Source: Marinobacter maroccanus (GTDB taxonomy: Bacteria > Pseudomonadota > Gammaproteobacteria > Pseudomonadales > Oleiphilaceae). From it: a stretch of 64,000 nt of DNA. Made by a program: the position numbers and the translations under genes. This document shows positions 1 to 8,283 of this stretch, in pieces. Position 1 is the first letter of the stretch, and each line of letters begins with the position of its first letter. Where the stretch lies: the NCBI RefSeq assembly GCF_002933275.1, contig NZ_PSSX01000002.1:372001-436000 (forward strand). The letters are read 5' to 3'. The notes beneath the pieces were generated by a model. That model saw only the letters and a list, made by a program, of their open reading frames with translations, was not told the DNA's origin and ran no database searches.

Positions 1-46
1 CAAGCGCACATGGATGTGCTCGTAGCGTGTTTTGGAAAGCATCCCC
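1..46 (+). repeat. Partial copy A of the dispersed hairpin-core element
   Basis: The window opens inside this copy. Bases 1-27 match the cores at 20856-20909 and 40213-40266 when those are reverse-complemented, with one mismatch to each. Bases 6-19 form a GCAC/GTGC stem around loop ATGGAT. From base 30 the sequence TTTTGGAAAGCATCCCCC would be the downstream arm; its partner must lie upstream of base 1. It sits just before valS and has the same orientation relative to valS as the other copies have to their neighbours. Confidence 0.75.
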
Positions 47-99
47 CAAACTCACCGGCACTAACTCCTCAGTCCTGAAGCAAGAAGCCACCTCCAGGG

Positions 100-129
100 T
101 TCGCCGCAAACCGGGCGACCATGTATAAT
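100..129 (+). promoter_or_regulatory. Probable valS promoter
   Basis: A perfect TATAAT lies at 124-129, with a weak -35 candidate TTCGCC at 100-105 and an 18-bp spacer. It falls between element A and the valS start at 182. The start site would be near 136, giving a leader of about 45 bases. The -10 is strong; the -35 is poor. Confidence 0.5.
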
Positions 130-181
130 CGGGCGTCTCAATTTTCCCTTGTGAATCAACCAACGGTCACTGCAGAACCCC

Positions 182-3034
182 ATGGAAAAAACCTACCAGC
201 CAGAAAACATCGAGCGCCAGTGGTACGAAAACTGGGAATCCAAAGGGTACTTCCGCCCCAGCGGTGAAGGCCAGTCCTACAGCATCGCCATCCCGCCGCC
301 CAACGTCACCGGCAGCCTGCACATGGGCCACGCGTTCCAGCACACCATCATGGACACCCTCACCCGCTTCAAGCGCATGCAGGGCCACAACGCACTGTGG
401 ACCGTCGGTACAGACCACGCCGGCATCGCCACCCAGATGGTGGTTGAACGCAAACTGGCCGCTGAAGAAGACAAGACCCGCCACGACCTGGGCCGGGAAG
501 AGTTCATCAAGCGCATCTGGGACTGGAAAGAACATTCGGGCGGTACCATCACCCGTCAGATCCGGCGCCTCGGCAACTCCGTGGACTGGGACAACGAACG
601 CTTCACCATGGACGACGGCTTCTACAAAGCCGTTCAGGAAGTGTTTATCCGTCTTTACGACGAGGGCCTTGTCTATCGCGGCAAGCGGCTGGTCAACTGG
701 GACCCGAAACTGCACACCGCCATTTCTGATCTGGAAGTGGAAAACAAGGAAGAAAAAGGCTTTTTCTGGCACCTTCGTTACCCGCTGGCTGACGGTGCGC
801 AAACCCAGGATGGCAAGGATTACCTGGTGGTCGCCACCACCCGACCGGAAACCATGCTCGGTGACACGGCCGTGGCCGTGCATCCGGAAGACGAGCGCTA
901 CCAGCATCTGATTGGCAAGCACGTGATGCTGCCACTGGTGAACCGCCGTATCCCCATCGTTGCCGACCACCACGCCGATCCGGAAAAAGGCTCCGGCTGC
1001 GTCAAGATCACGCCGGCCCACGACTTCAACGACTACGCCGTCGGCAAGCGCAACAACCTGCCGATGATCAACGTCATGACCCAGGATGCCAACATCAGGG
1101 ACGTGGCCGAAGTGTTCAACGCTGACGGCACTGAAAACACCGACCTCGACGGCACCATGCCGAGCGCCTACGCGGGGCTGACCCGCGAAGCGGCCCGCAA
1201 ACAGATCGTCGCCGACATGGAAACCGAGGGGCTGGTGGAGAACATCGAGGATCACGTCCTCAGCGTCCCCCGTGGTGACCGCTCCGGCCTGATTATCGAG
1301 CCGATGCTCACCGACCAGTGGTTTGCCGACGCCAAGACCCTGGCCAAACCGGCCATCGAAGCCGTGGAAGATGGCCGCATCCAGTTCGTACCCAAGCAGT
1401 ACGAGAACATGTATTTCTCCTGGATGCGGGACATCCAGGACTGGTGTATTTCCCGCCAGCTCTGGTGGGGCCACCGCATCCCGGCCTGGTACGACTCCGA
1501 AGGCAACATCTACGTTGGCCGCAGCGAAGACGAAGTTCGCCAGAAGCACAACCTGGATACCAACATCGCCCTGGAGCAGGACGAAGACGTTCTCGACACC
1601 TGGTTCAGCTCTGCCCTGTGGACCTTCGGCACCCTGGGCTGGCCGGAGATCACCGAACGCCTGAAAACCTTCCATCCAACCGATGTGCTGGTCACCGGCT
1701 TCGACATCATCTTCTTCTGGGTAGCCCGGATGATCATGATGACCATGCATTTCATGAAAAACGAAGACGGTACGCCCCAGGTGCCCTTCCATACCGTGTA
1801 TGTCACCGGCCTGATCCGGGACGAGCACGGCGACAAAATGTCCAAGTCCAAGGGCAATGTGATCGATCCGCTGGACATGATCGACGGCATCAGCCTGGAT
1901 GACCTGCTGGAGAAGCGCACCGGCAACCTGATGCAGCCCAAGCTGGCCGAGAAGATCGGTAAGCGCACGAAGAAGGAATTCCCGGAGGGCATCACCGCCC
2001 ACGGCACCGATGCCCTGCGCTTCACCCTGGCGGCCATGGCCACCACGGGCCGCGATATCAACTGGGACATGAAGCGCCTGGAAGGCTACCGCAACTTCTG
2101 CAACAAGCTGTGGAACGCGGCCCGCTACGTGCTGATGAATACAGAGGGCGAAGACTGCGGCGTCAACGATGAGCCGGTGGAGCTTTCCCTGGCCGACCGC
2201 TGGATCATAAGCGAGCTGCAGAGCTGCGAGCAAGATGTGATCCGCCACCTGGACCAGTACCGTTTCGACCTCGCGGCCTACGCGTTGTACGAATTCATCT
2301 GGAACGAGTACTGCGACTGGTATCTGGAACTGTCCAAGCCGGTTCTGAATGATGAAGACGCCAGTGCCGAAGCCAAACGCGGCACCCGCCGCACCCTGGT
2401 GCGCGTACTGGAAGCCGTTCTGCGCCTGGCCCACCCGATGATGCCGTTCATCACCGAGGAAATCTGGCAGCGCATTGCGCCCCTGGCCGGCAAGACCGGC
2501 GACAGCATCATGCTGCAGGCCTACCCTCAGCCGGATGCCACCAAACAGGACGCGGCGGTGACCGCAGATATCGAATGGCTGAAAGGCGTTATCGTGGCCG
2601 TGCGGAACATCCGGGGCGAGATGAACATCTCTCCGGCGAAAAAGATTCCGGTATTGCTGCGCGGCAAAGACGCGGAAGACCAGCGACGCATGAACGACAA
2701 CCGCCAGTTCCTCAGTTCCCTTGCCAAGCTGGAGAGCCTTGACTGGTTCGAGGGTGACAAAGCGCCGATGTCTGCCACCCAGTTGGTGGGAGAAATGGAA
2801 GTACTGGTCCCCATGGCCGGACTGATTGACAAGGATGCAGAACTCAAGCGTCTGGACAAAGAGCTCGAGCGCCTGCGGAAAGAGATTGGCCGTCTGGAGG
2901 GCAAATTGGGGAACGAGAAGTTCACCGCCAAGGCCCCGGCCGAAGTGGTTGAGAAGGAGCAGGAGAAACTCCGGGACGCCCAGAGCAGCCAGGCTCGCCT
3001 GAGCCAGCAAAGGGCCGACATCGAGGCCATGTAA
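182..3034 (+). CDS. valS: Valyl-tRNA synthetase
   Basis: Charges tRNA(Val) with valine in the cytoplasm. The 950-residue length is normal for bacterial ValRS. The class I signatures are intact: HMGH at residues 47-50 after PPPNVTGSL, and KMSKS at about 552-556. The editing (CP1) domain lies between them, followed by the anticodon-binding domain. The last 80 or so residues are rich in Lys, Glu, Leu and Arg and match the C-terminal coiled coil of this enzyme. The start follows a clear TATAAT. panE begins five bases after the stop, so the two are probably co-transcribed. A 947-residue open frame on the opposite strand is a shadow. Confidence 0.98.
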   Translation: MEKTYQPENIERQWYENWESKGYFRPSGEGQSYSIAIPPPNVTGSLHMGHAFQHTIMDTLTRFKRMQGHNALWTVGTDHAGIATQMVVERKLAAEEDKTRHDLGREEFIKRIWDWKEHSGGTITRQIRRLGNSVDWDNERFTMDDGFYKAVQEVFIRLYDEGLVYRGKRLVNWDPKLHTAISDLEVENKEEKGFFWHLRYPLADGAQTQDGKDYLVVATTRPETMLGDTAVAVHPEDERYQHLIGKHVMLPLVNRRIPIVADHHADPEKGSGCVKITPAHDFNDYAVGKRNNLPMINVMTQDANIRDVAEVFNADGTENTDLDGTMPSAYAGLTREAARKQIVADMETEGLVENIEDHVLSVPRGDRSGLIIEPMLTDQWFADAKTLAKPAIEAVEDGRIQFVPKQYENMYFSWMRDIQDWCISRQLWWGHRIPAWYDSEGNIYVGRSEDEVRQKHNLDTNIALEQDEDVLDTWFSSALWTFGTLGWPEITERLKTFHPTDVLVTGFDIIFFWVARMIMMTMHFMKNEDGTPQVPFHTVYVTGLIRDEHGDKMSKSKGNVIDPLDMIDGISLDDLLEKRTGNLMQPKLAEKIGKRTKKEFPEGITAHGTDALRFTLAAMATTGRDINWDMKRLEGYRNFCNKLWNAARYVLMNTEGEDCGVNDEPVELSLADRWIISELQSCEQDVIRHLDQYRFDLAAYALYEFIWNEYCDWYLELSKPVLNDEDASAEAKRGTRRTLVRVLEAVLRLAHPMMPFITEEIWQRIAPLAGKTGDSIMLQAYPQPDATKQDAAVTADIEWLKGVIVAVRNIRGEMNISPAKKIPVLLRGKDAEDQRRMNDNRQFLSSLAKLESLDWFEGDKAPMSATQLVGEMEVLVPMAGLIDKDAELKRLDKELERLRKEIGRLEGKLGNEKFTAKAPAEVVEKEQEKLRDAQSSQARLSQQRADIEAM

Positions 3035-3039
3035 CCATC

Positions 3040-3933
3040 ATGATCGGTATTCTCGGTGCAGGCTCTCTGGGCAGGCTTTGGGGCGCATTGCTACCCGCTG
3101 GTCGCGTTGCCTTCATTGCCAGGCTTGGCGAGCCGACCGACACCGATCTCAGTTACCGTTTCCAGCCCTTTGAAGGGCCGGAATCGCCCGTAACGATTCC
3201 ATTCCTCAAGACTGGTAACAAGCCACAGCTGATTCTGGTCACAACCAAGGCCGGAGACACCCTGAATGCCCTGGCGGGGGTGATCGACCGGTTCGCCATG
3301 GACACCCCCATCCTGCTTTTCCAGAATGGGCTGGGCAGCCAACAGGCTGTTGCCGACCGATGGCCGGGGCGCCCGATCCTGGCCGCCAGCACCACCGAAG
3401 GCGCCAACCGGCCGGAGCCCGAGCTTCTCGTTCATGCCGGCACCGGTGATACCTGGGTAGGGCCAATGACCGAGCCCGCTCGAGCCGCTGTCAGCAAAAC
3501 CGTAGCCTTGCTGGCAGCCACCGGCCTGGCTGTTCATCCCGAGCCGGACATTCTCCAGCGACTCTGGCAAAAACTCATCATCAACGCCGGCATCAATGCC
3601 TATACCGCCATCCTGGACTGCCCCAATGGCGAGATTTTAAGTACGCACCTGTATCAGAGCACCATCGACGACCTTTGCCAGGAATTGTCACAACTGATGG
3701 GCGCCGCCCTCCAGATCAGGGAAACACCGAACTCCCTACGGCAACGCATCGAGCGGGTGGCTCGCAATACCGCCGGCAACACATCTTCCATGCGTGCCGA
3801 TGTTCTCCGGGGCCGCCGAACCGAGATAGGCTTTATCAACGGCTACCTGACACAGCTGGGAAATGAACTCGGTATCAAAACGCCAGTGAACCAAATGCTG
3901 ACCGAACGGGTACAACAACTGTCGTCACACTAA
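3040..3933 (+). CDS. panE: 2-dehydropantoate 2-reductase (ketopantoate reductase)
   Basis: NADPH-dependent reduction of ketopantoate to pantoate in pantothenate and CoA synthesis. The protein has 297 residues. It opens with the Rossmann glycine motif GILGAGSLG and carries the family's central lysine in the LWQKLIINAGINAYTAI segment (about residue 180), where the KxxxNxxxN pattern is typical of ApbA/PanE C-terminal domains. It follows valS by five bases and precedes the adenosyltransferase by 13, so the three form a probable operon. Family members can also act on other 2-oxo acids, so the substrate is inferred. Confidence 0.88.
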   Translation: MIGILGAGSLGRLWGALLPAGRVAFIARLGEPTDTDLSYRFQPFEGPESPVTIPFLKTGNKPQLILVTTKAGDTLNALAGVIDRFAMDTPILLFQNGLGSQQAVADRWPGRPILAASTTEGANRPEPELLVHAGTGDTWVGPMTEPARAAVSKTVALLAATGLAVHPEPDILQRLWQKLIINAGINAYTAILDCPNGEILSTHLYQSTIDDLCQELSQLMGAALQIRETPNSLRQRIERVARNTAGNTSSMRADVLRGRRTEIGFINGYLTQLGNELGIKTPVNQMLTERVQQLSSH

Positions 3934-3946
3934 CAGGAGCAGACTG

Positions 3947-4504
3947 ATGGGCAACCGCCTTTCCAAGATTTACACCCGCACCGGAGATGATGGCTCCACG
4001 GGCCTGGCCGATGGCAACCGTATTGCCAAGAATGCCCAGCGGGTTGAAGCCATGGGCACCGCCGATGAGCTGAATTGTCATATCGGGCTGTTGATCGAGA
4101 CTCTGGACAGCGACGACGAACTGATTGAAAGCCTGCGCCGTATCCAGCACCACCTGTTCGATCTGGGAGGCGAGTTTGCCATCCCCGGCAGCCGGGTGAT
4201 CGGCGATGATCACATCGAATGGCTGGAAAACACCCTGGACCGGCATAACGAGGGTCTGCCACCGCTGAAGAACTTTATCCTGCCAGGCGGCACACCGGCG
4301 GCAGCCCAGTGCCATCTGGCCCGGGCGGTATCCCGTCGGGCGGAACGGGTAGTTGTTGCCCTCGGCCACGAAGATTCAATCAATACCGCTTCCCGGCACT
4401 ACCTGAATCGTCTGTCGGACCTGTTGTTTGTCATCGCCCGGGTGCTGGCCCGGCGCGAAGGTGGCGAAGAAATTCTGTGGGAGCAAAAAAAATCCGGCCT
4501 CTAG
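3947..4504 (+). CDS. PduO-type cob(I)alamin adenosyltransferase
   Basis: Transfers the adenosyl group of ATP to cob(I)alamin, making coenzyme B12. The 185 residues match the trimeric PduO/MMAB family. The N-terminal nucleotide loop TRTGDDGSTGLADG is followed by RVEAMGTADELN, and the C-terminal helix RHYLNRLSDLLFVIAR carries the conserved Arg and Asp. A good Shine-Dalgarno (AACAGGAGCAG) precedes the ATG. The last codons lie inside the left arm of a terminator hairpin, so the end of the gene doubles as an RNA structure. No other cobalamin gene is in the window. Confidence 0.93.
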   Translation: MGNRLSKIYTRTGDDGSTGLADGNRIAKNAQRVEAMGTADELNCHIGLLIETLDSDDELIESLRRIQHHLFDLGGEFAIPGSRVIGDDHIEWLENTLDRHNEGLPPLKNFILPGGTPAAAQCHLARAVSRRAERVVVALGHEDSINTASRHYLNRLSDLLFVIARVLARREGGEEILWEQKKSGL

Positions 4505-4517
4505 GGGCCGGATTTTT
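4488..4517. terminator. Bidirectional terminator overlapping the adenosyltransferase stop
   Basis: A perfect 12-bp stem (AAAAATCCGGCC at 4488-4499 with GGCCGGATTTTT at 4506-4517) has a six-base loop. The loop contains the TAG stop codon at 4502-4504. T-runs on both strands suit both the upstream (+) operon and the convergent chemotaxis gene ending at 4547. Confidence 0.9.
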
Positions 4518-4546
4518 CATCACTGCCAGTCGGAAGCTGGCGCCAG

Positions 4547-6577
4547 TCAGACCTTGAAGGCCTCCACCAGGCGCTGAAGCGAGGCTGTCAGCTGAGACAT
4601 TTCCCGTGAGGAACCGAGCGTCTCCTCCGCGTTGGCGGCAGTCCTCTGCCCCAGCTCGCCGATCTGCTCTACGTTCGAATTCACATTCTTGGCAACGGCA
4701 GATTGCTCTTCCGCCGCCTGGGCGATCTGGTGACTCATATCCACGATCACCGAAATACCCTTGGCGATCCTGTCCAGAGCCTCGGTTACCTCACCCGACT
4801 TCTGCACCGTCGCCTCGGTCACGTCCCGGCTGTTGGTCATGGCGGACACCGCATCTTTCACGCCGCTCTGAAGCCGGGAAATCATACCCTCAATCTCCTC
4901 AGTGGATTTATGGGTACGCTGGGAAAGCGAGCGAACCTCATCGGCAACCACCGCAAACCCGCGCCCCTGCTCACCGGCTCGGGCTGCCTCAATTGCGGCG
5001 TTCAGGGCCAGCAGATTGGTCTGCTCGGCAATTGCCTTGATCTCAACAAGCACCTGACTGATGTTGTCACTGTCTTTGCTGACCCGGTTGATGACTTCCA
5101 CGGCACCGGAGATTTCGCCCGCCAGCTTGTTGATGGTTTCAACGGTGTCCGCAACGACGCCACGCCCGGTTTCCGTATCCTGCTCGGCGTTACTGGCGCT
5201 GTCTGCAACCCGGTGCGCGCTTTCTGTGACTTCGTGCACCGCCTCAACCATCTGGTTCATGGCTTCGTTAATCTGGCCGCTTTCTTCCATCTGGCGCGCG
5301 ACAGCCTCGCTGTTTGCCGCTGCGGTATCGTTGACCCGGGTTGCCTGCTGGTCCACGTCCGCCGTGGTCCGGCTGACGGAGCGGATCAGCTCGGCAATCC
5401 GGTCGGTCATGTTATTGAATTCCGTGGTCAGCTCGCCCAGCTCATCGCGGTTACGCAAATGGATGTGAGTGGTCATATCGCCGGCAGCAACATTCCGTGC
5501 GGCCTCGCTGAAACGATTGATGGCGGTTCGCACCGACATGAAGAAACCGATATAGAGATAGACAACCACCAGCAGGATGGCAATGAGGGCAATGACGATC
5601 AGCCGACGCTGGTTGATCTCGCTTTCCAGCCGTGCGCTGAGATTGGCATCGACCACGTTGAAAGCGGCACTCTTGACCTCGTCGAAATGAGCCAGCTGAG
5701 CTGACATCAGATCGTCGTATTCCGTCCAGGGCATTTCCAGGCGCATCGGCGTAATCACATTCAGATCCAACTGATCACGGACCACCATCAGGCTTTCATC
5801 AACCCGCTGAATGGCCTTTCCGGCCTGCTCTTCGAGGGCGGGCGATGCCTCCGAAGCCAGCGCCAGGGCCGGTGAAAGCAGTGAACTGCGATTGGTCAGC
5901 TGGTCATAGATTTCATTCAGGGTTTCGCTCAGGGCATACCCTACCTGGCCCTCAACCAGAGCAAAAATACCGTAGGACTTCGCGCGGCCAATCACGGTGC
6001 GCGCGGCAGGAAGTGAGTCGCGAACAAGGCCGAGAACCAGCTGATTTTCCCTGGACGCCCCCTGCCCCAGGCCCGAGATTTCAATGGTGGCCGAAAGCAG
6101 AGCCTGTGCCTTCTGGACAAACTCCTGATAATACTTGAACTGGGGATCGAAGCTGCCCTGATAGTTGTCATCCGCCCGAAGTGCCTCCCACTCCTGGCGA
6201 AGCGCCTCGACCTGTACGGACCAGGAGCCGCTCGTATCAAATGAGCGATCTTCTGCGGTCAGAGCGGCAAGCAGGCTGTCAATCTCACTGGCCGCCTCTT
6301 CCGAAACCGCGGTGATGGCGCTCTCATCCTTGATGATCGCCGGTGAGCGATAGTCTCTATAATCCATAGCAGCATCCACCAGCCGGTCCACCTGCTGAAG
6401 CTGCTCAAGCCCCTCGACACCTCTTGTCATGGTCTGAACCGAGCGATTCAGCTCGGAAATGGCAAGCCAGGACAGCCCACCGATCGGCAACAGGAACAGA
6501 ATGCTGATGAGACTGAACTTGTAGACCATCGGCAGCCGGTTCATCAATGCAATGGCAGGATTAATGAGTTGCTTCAC
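4547..6577 (-). CDS. Methyl-accepting chemotaxis protein
   Basis: Inner-membrane chemoreceptor that signals to CheA/CheW. The 676 residues run as: first membrane helix (about 15-40), a long helical periplasmic sensor (about 40-325), second membrane helix ([20 protein letters not shown]), a HAMP domain, and a cytoplasmic MCP signalling domain. The last contains the highly conserved hairpin tip [21 protein letters not shown] chose GTG at 6577: AGAGGG lies five bases upstream, whereas the in-frame ATG at 6604 lacks any Shine-Dalgarno. A FliA-like promoter lies upstream, as expected for a flagellar-regulon gene. The ligand is unknown. Confidence 0.95.
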   Translation of the reverse strand: MKQLINPAIALMNRLPMVYKFSLISILFLLPIGGLSWLAISELNRSVQTMTRGVEGLEQLQQVDRLVDAAMDYRDYRSPAIIKDESAITAVSEEAASEIDSLLAALTAEDRSFDTSGSWSVQVEALRQEWEALRADDNYQGSFDPQFKYYQEFVQKAQALLSATIEISGLGQGASRENQLVLGLVRDSLPAARTVIGRAKSYGIFALVEGQVGYALSETLNEIYDQLTNRSSLLSPALALASEASPALEEQAGKAIQRVDESLMVVRDQLDLNVITPMRLEMPWTEYDDLMSAQLAHFDEVKSAAFNVVDANLSARLESEINQRRLIVIALIAILLVVVYLYIGFFMSVRTAINRFSEAARNVAAGDMTTHIHLRNRDELGELTTEFNNMTDRIAELIRSVSRTTADVDQQATRVNDTAAANSEAVARQMEESGQINEAMNQMVEAVHEVTESAHRVADSASNAEQDTETGRGVVADTVETINKLAGEISGAVEVINRVSKDSDNISQVLVEIKAIAEQTNLLALNAAIEAARAGEQGRGFAVVADEVRSLSQRTHKSTEEIEGMISRLQSGVKDAVSAMTNSRDVTEATVQKSGEVTEALDRIAKGISVIVDMSHQIAQAAEEQSAVAKNVNSNVEQIGELGQRTAANAEETLGSSREMSQLTASLQRLVEAFKV

Positions 6578-6628
6578 AGGGACCCTCTTGCTGGCATATA
6601 ACAACTGAACGTTAATTCTTTTCTTATA

Positions 6629-6655
6629 TTGTCGCCTAAAGTCTTAGAAACTTAA
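6629..6655 (-). promoter_or_regulatory. FliA (sigma-28)-like promoter for the chemoreceptor
   Basis: On the minus strand TTAAGTTT (6648-6655) is followed after exactly 11 bases by GGCGACAA (6629-6636). The sigma-28 consensus is TAAAGTTT-N11-GCCGATAA, so 7 of 8 and 6 of 8 positions match with perfect spacing. The start site would be near 6622, leaving about 45 bases to the GTG start. Confidence 0.6.
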
Positions 6656-6697
6656 GCTTTATTTGTTGTTAAACTGTAACGTTTTATAAAACCGAGG

Positions 6698-7585
6698 TCA
6701 GACAACCCCGGAAATGACCAGCAGAGCGAGCGTGCATATCCATACCAGCATGCTTCTGTTCAGCAAATCCCTTACCGCTCTCAGACTCCTTCCCCCAAAC
6801 GCTGTCCACTCATCCGGGTGAATCCGGGAAAACCTCGCTGGATCCAGTGCATACCCGGTTAACGACCCGTTGGCCGAAATCATGAGCACCTCCCCGGCTT
6901 TTTTGGTTACGCCAGTGAGGGTACGACGAGTTTCCCGCAGCCAGCCGGCAAGGTCTCCTGCAATCCCGAAGGTCAAGGACAGAAGCCTCGCTGGAATCCA
7001 GCCGGCCAGGTCCGACATTCGCGTAAACCTCGGCCTGGCCGGCGCCTGAGGCCATTGATCGGCGAGCGCGACCAGACCACGCGCCAGAACCGCGAGGCCG
7101 ATACCGCCAACCACATACCAGAAAGCCACCAGGAAGAAGCGCTGGAACACTGAAACCATCAATGCCTTGGAGAGGGACAGATGCATGGCCTCGGGAGACA
7201 CCGCTGCCCCCCGTTCATCGGCCGGCAGAAGGTCTTTCACATGACGCCAGGCCGACTGCATATCTCCCCGCTGCCATGCCTCTGCGTAGGCCCGAAGCAC
7301 CTGTCGCCAGCCGGGCGTGCCCATGAGCGCGACCAGAACCAGGAACTCCAACGGGTAAGCGGCCATCCTCCAGCCGGAGGCCACCAGGAGATACTCCGCC
7401 AGACCGAGAAGAAAAGCCGGTAGAAAAACCAGTGCCAGCCCGATAACAATACCCGCCTCATGGCCCGCCCTGACCCGGCTGCCATTGCGAAACCACCGAC
7501 GCCAGACCTCATCCCCGGACAGCAGATCCAGGGAGTCCAGACGCCTGCGCACCATGTACGCCAGAAGAAACACAATAAATACCAT
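6698..7585 (-). CDS. ampE: AmpE-like inner-membrane protein
   Basis: 295-residue multi-pass membrane protein starting one base after the ampD stop, which is the standard ampD-ampE arrangement. Hydrophobic segments lie near residues 1-10, 45-70, 75-95, 145-175 and at the C-terminus (SMLVWICTLALLVISGVV). AmpE is classed as a regulatory signalling modulator in beta-lactamase control; its biochemical role is not settled. The sequence has the AmpE/CobD-like layout, and the identification leans on both similarity and position. No AmpR or AmpC gene is nearby. Confidence 0.82.
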   Translation of the reverse strand: MVFIVFLLAYMVRRRLDSLDLLSGDEVWRRWFRNGSRVRAGHEAGIVIGLALVFLPAFLLGLAEYLLVASGWRMAAYPLEFLVLVALMGTPGWRQVLRAYAEAWQRGDMQSAWRHVKDLLPADERGAAVSPEAMHLSLSKALMVSVFQRFFLVAFWYVVGGIGLAVLARGLVALADQWPQAPARPRFTRMSDLAGWIPARLLSLTFGIAGDLAGWLRETRRTLTGVTKKAGEVLMISANGSLTGYALDPARFSRIHPDEWTAFGGRSLRAVRDLLNRSMLVWICTLALLVISGVV

Positions 7586-8212
7586 TCAGACGTTCCTCAC
7601 GGATCCTTGGGCTGCCTGCAGGGCTGCCCGGAAATACTGCCAGTCGAAGGCAGGCCCCGGATCACTCTTTCTGCCTGGCGCGATGTCACAGTGCCCGGTA
7701 ATACGGGAGGTGTTGATCGCCGGCCAGGCCGCCATAATCAGGTCCGCCACTTCTGCCAGCTTGAAATACTGCTCTGGGGTGTAGGGAATTTCGTCAGTCC
7801 CTTCCAGCTCAATGCCAATGGAAAAGTCATTGCACTCTTCCTGGCCCTCAAAGCATGAGCGGCCAGCATGCCAGGCCCGATCAAGAAGGCTGACAAACTG
7901 GACCAGAGCTCCATCACGGCGTATTAACAGGTGGGCCGACACCTGAATGCCCTCAATGGTCCGGAAATAGGGGTGTGCGGAGTGGTCAAGCCGGTTGCAG
8001 AAGAAGTCTTCTATTTCAGGGCCGCCAAACTGGCCCGGAGGGAGGCTGATGTTGTGGACGACCAGGAGGGAAATGCCCGCCTTTTCCGGACGGGGCCCGA
8101 AATTCGGCGAAGGACACCAGCGGGCGAAGGGGATCCGTCCGGTGTCACGAAGCGATTCTGCGTCGGTACCGGAATCCGTATGGCGCTCGGAGAACACGTC
8201 TGTATCGGGCAA
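7586..8212 (-). CDS. ampD: 1,6-anhydro-N-acetylmuramyl-L-alanine amidase
   Basis: Cytoplasmic zinc amidase of cell-wall recycling that removes the peptide from anhydro-muropeptides and so also quiets AmpR-driven beta-lactamase induction. The amidase_2 fold is clear: the zinc His in LLVVHNISLPPGQFGG, then the C-terminal ITGHCDIAPGRKSDPGPAFDW with the second His and the Asp ligand. The conserved region starts near residue 27. The extreme N-terminus is uncertain: the frame opens with TTG at 8212 and an in-frame GTG lies at 8197, neither with a strong Shine-Dalgarno. ampE follows directly. Confidence 0.93.
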   Translation of the reverse strand: MPDTDVFSERHTDSGTDAESLRDTGRIPFARWCPSPNFGPRPEKAGISLLVVHNISLPPGQFGGPEIEDFFCNRLDHSAHPYFRTIEGIQVSAHLLIRRDGALVQFVSLLDRAWHAGRSCFEGQEECNDFSIGIELEGTDEIPYTPEQYFKLAEVADLIMAAWPAINTSRITGHCDIAPGRKSDPGPAFDWQYFRAALQAAQGSVRNV

Positions 8213-8283
8213 AGTAATTCCAAATGTTTCAGAGGATTACACTAACTCTGATTGAATCACAAAGTTGCCACGGTTGCTACGAA

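Noticed and set aside
167-3010. 947-residue open frame antisense to valS
   Set aside because: A GC-codon-bias shadow of a certain gene; His/Gly/Val-rich composition and no recognisable domain.
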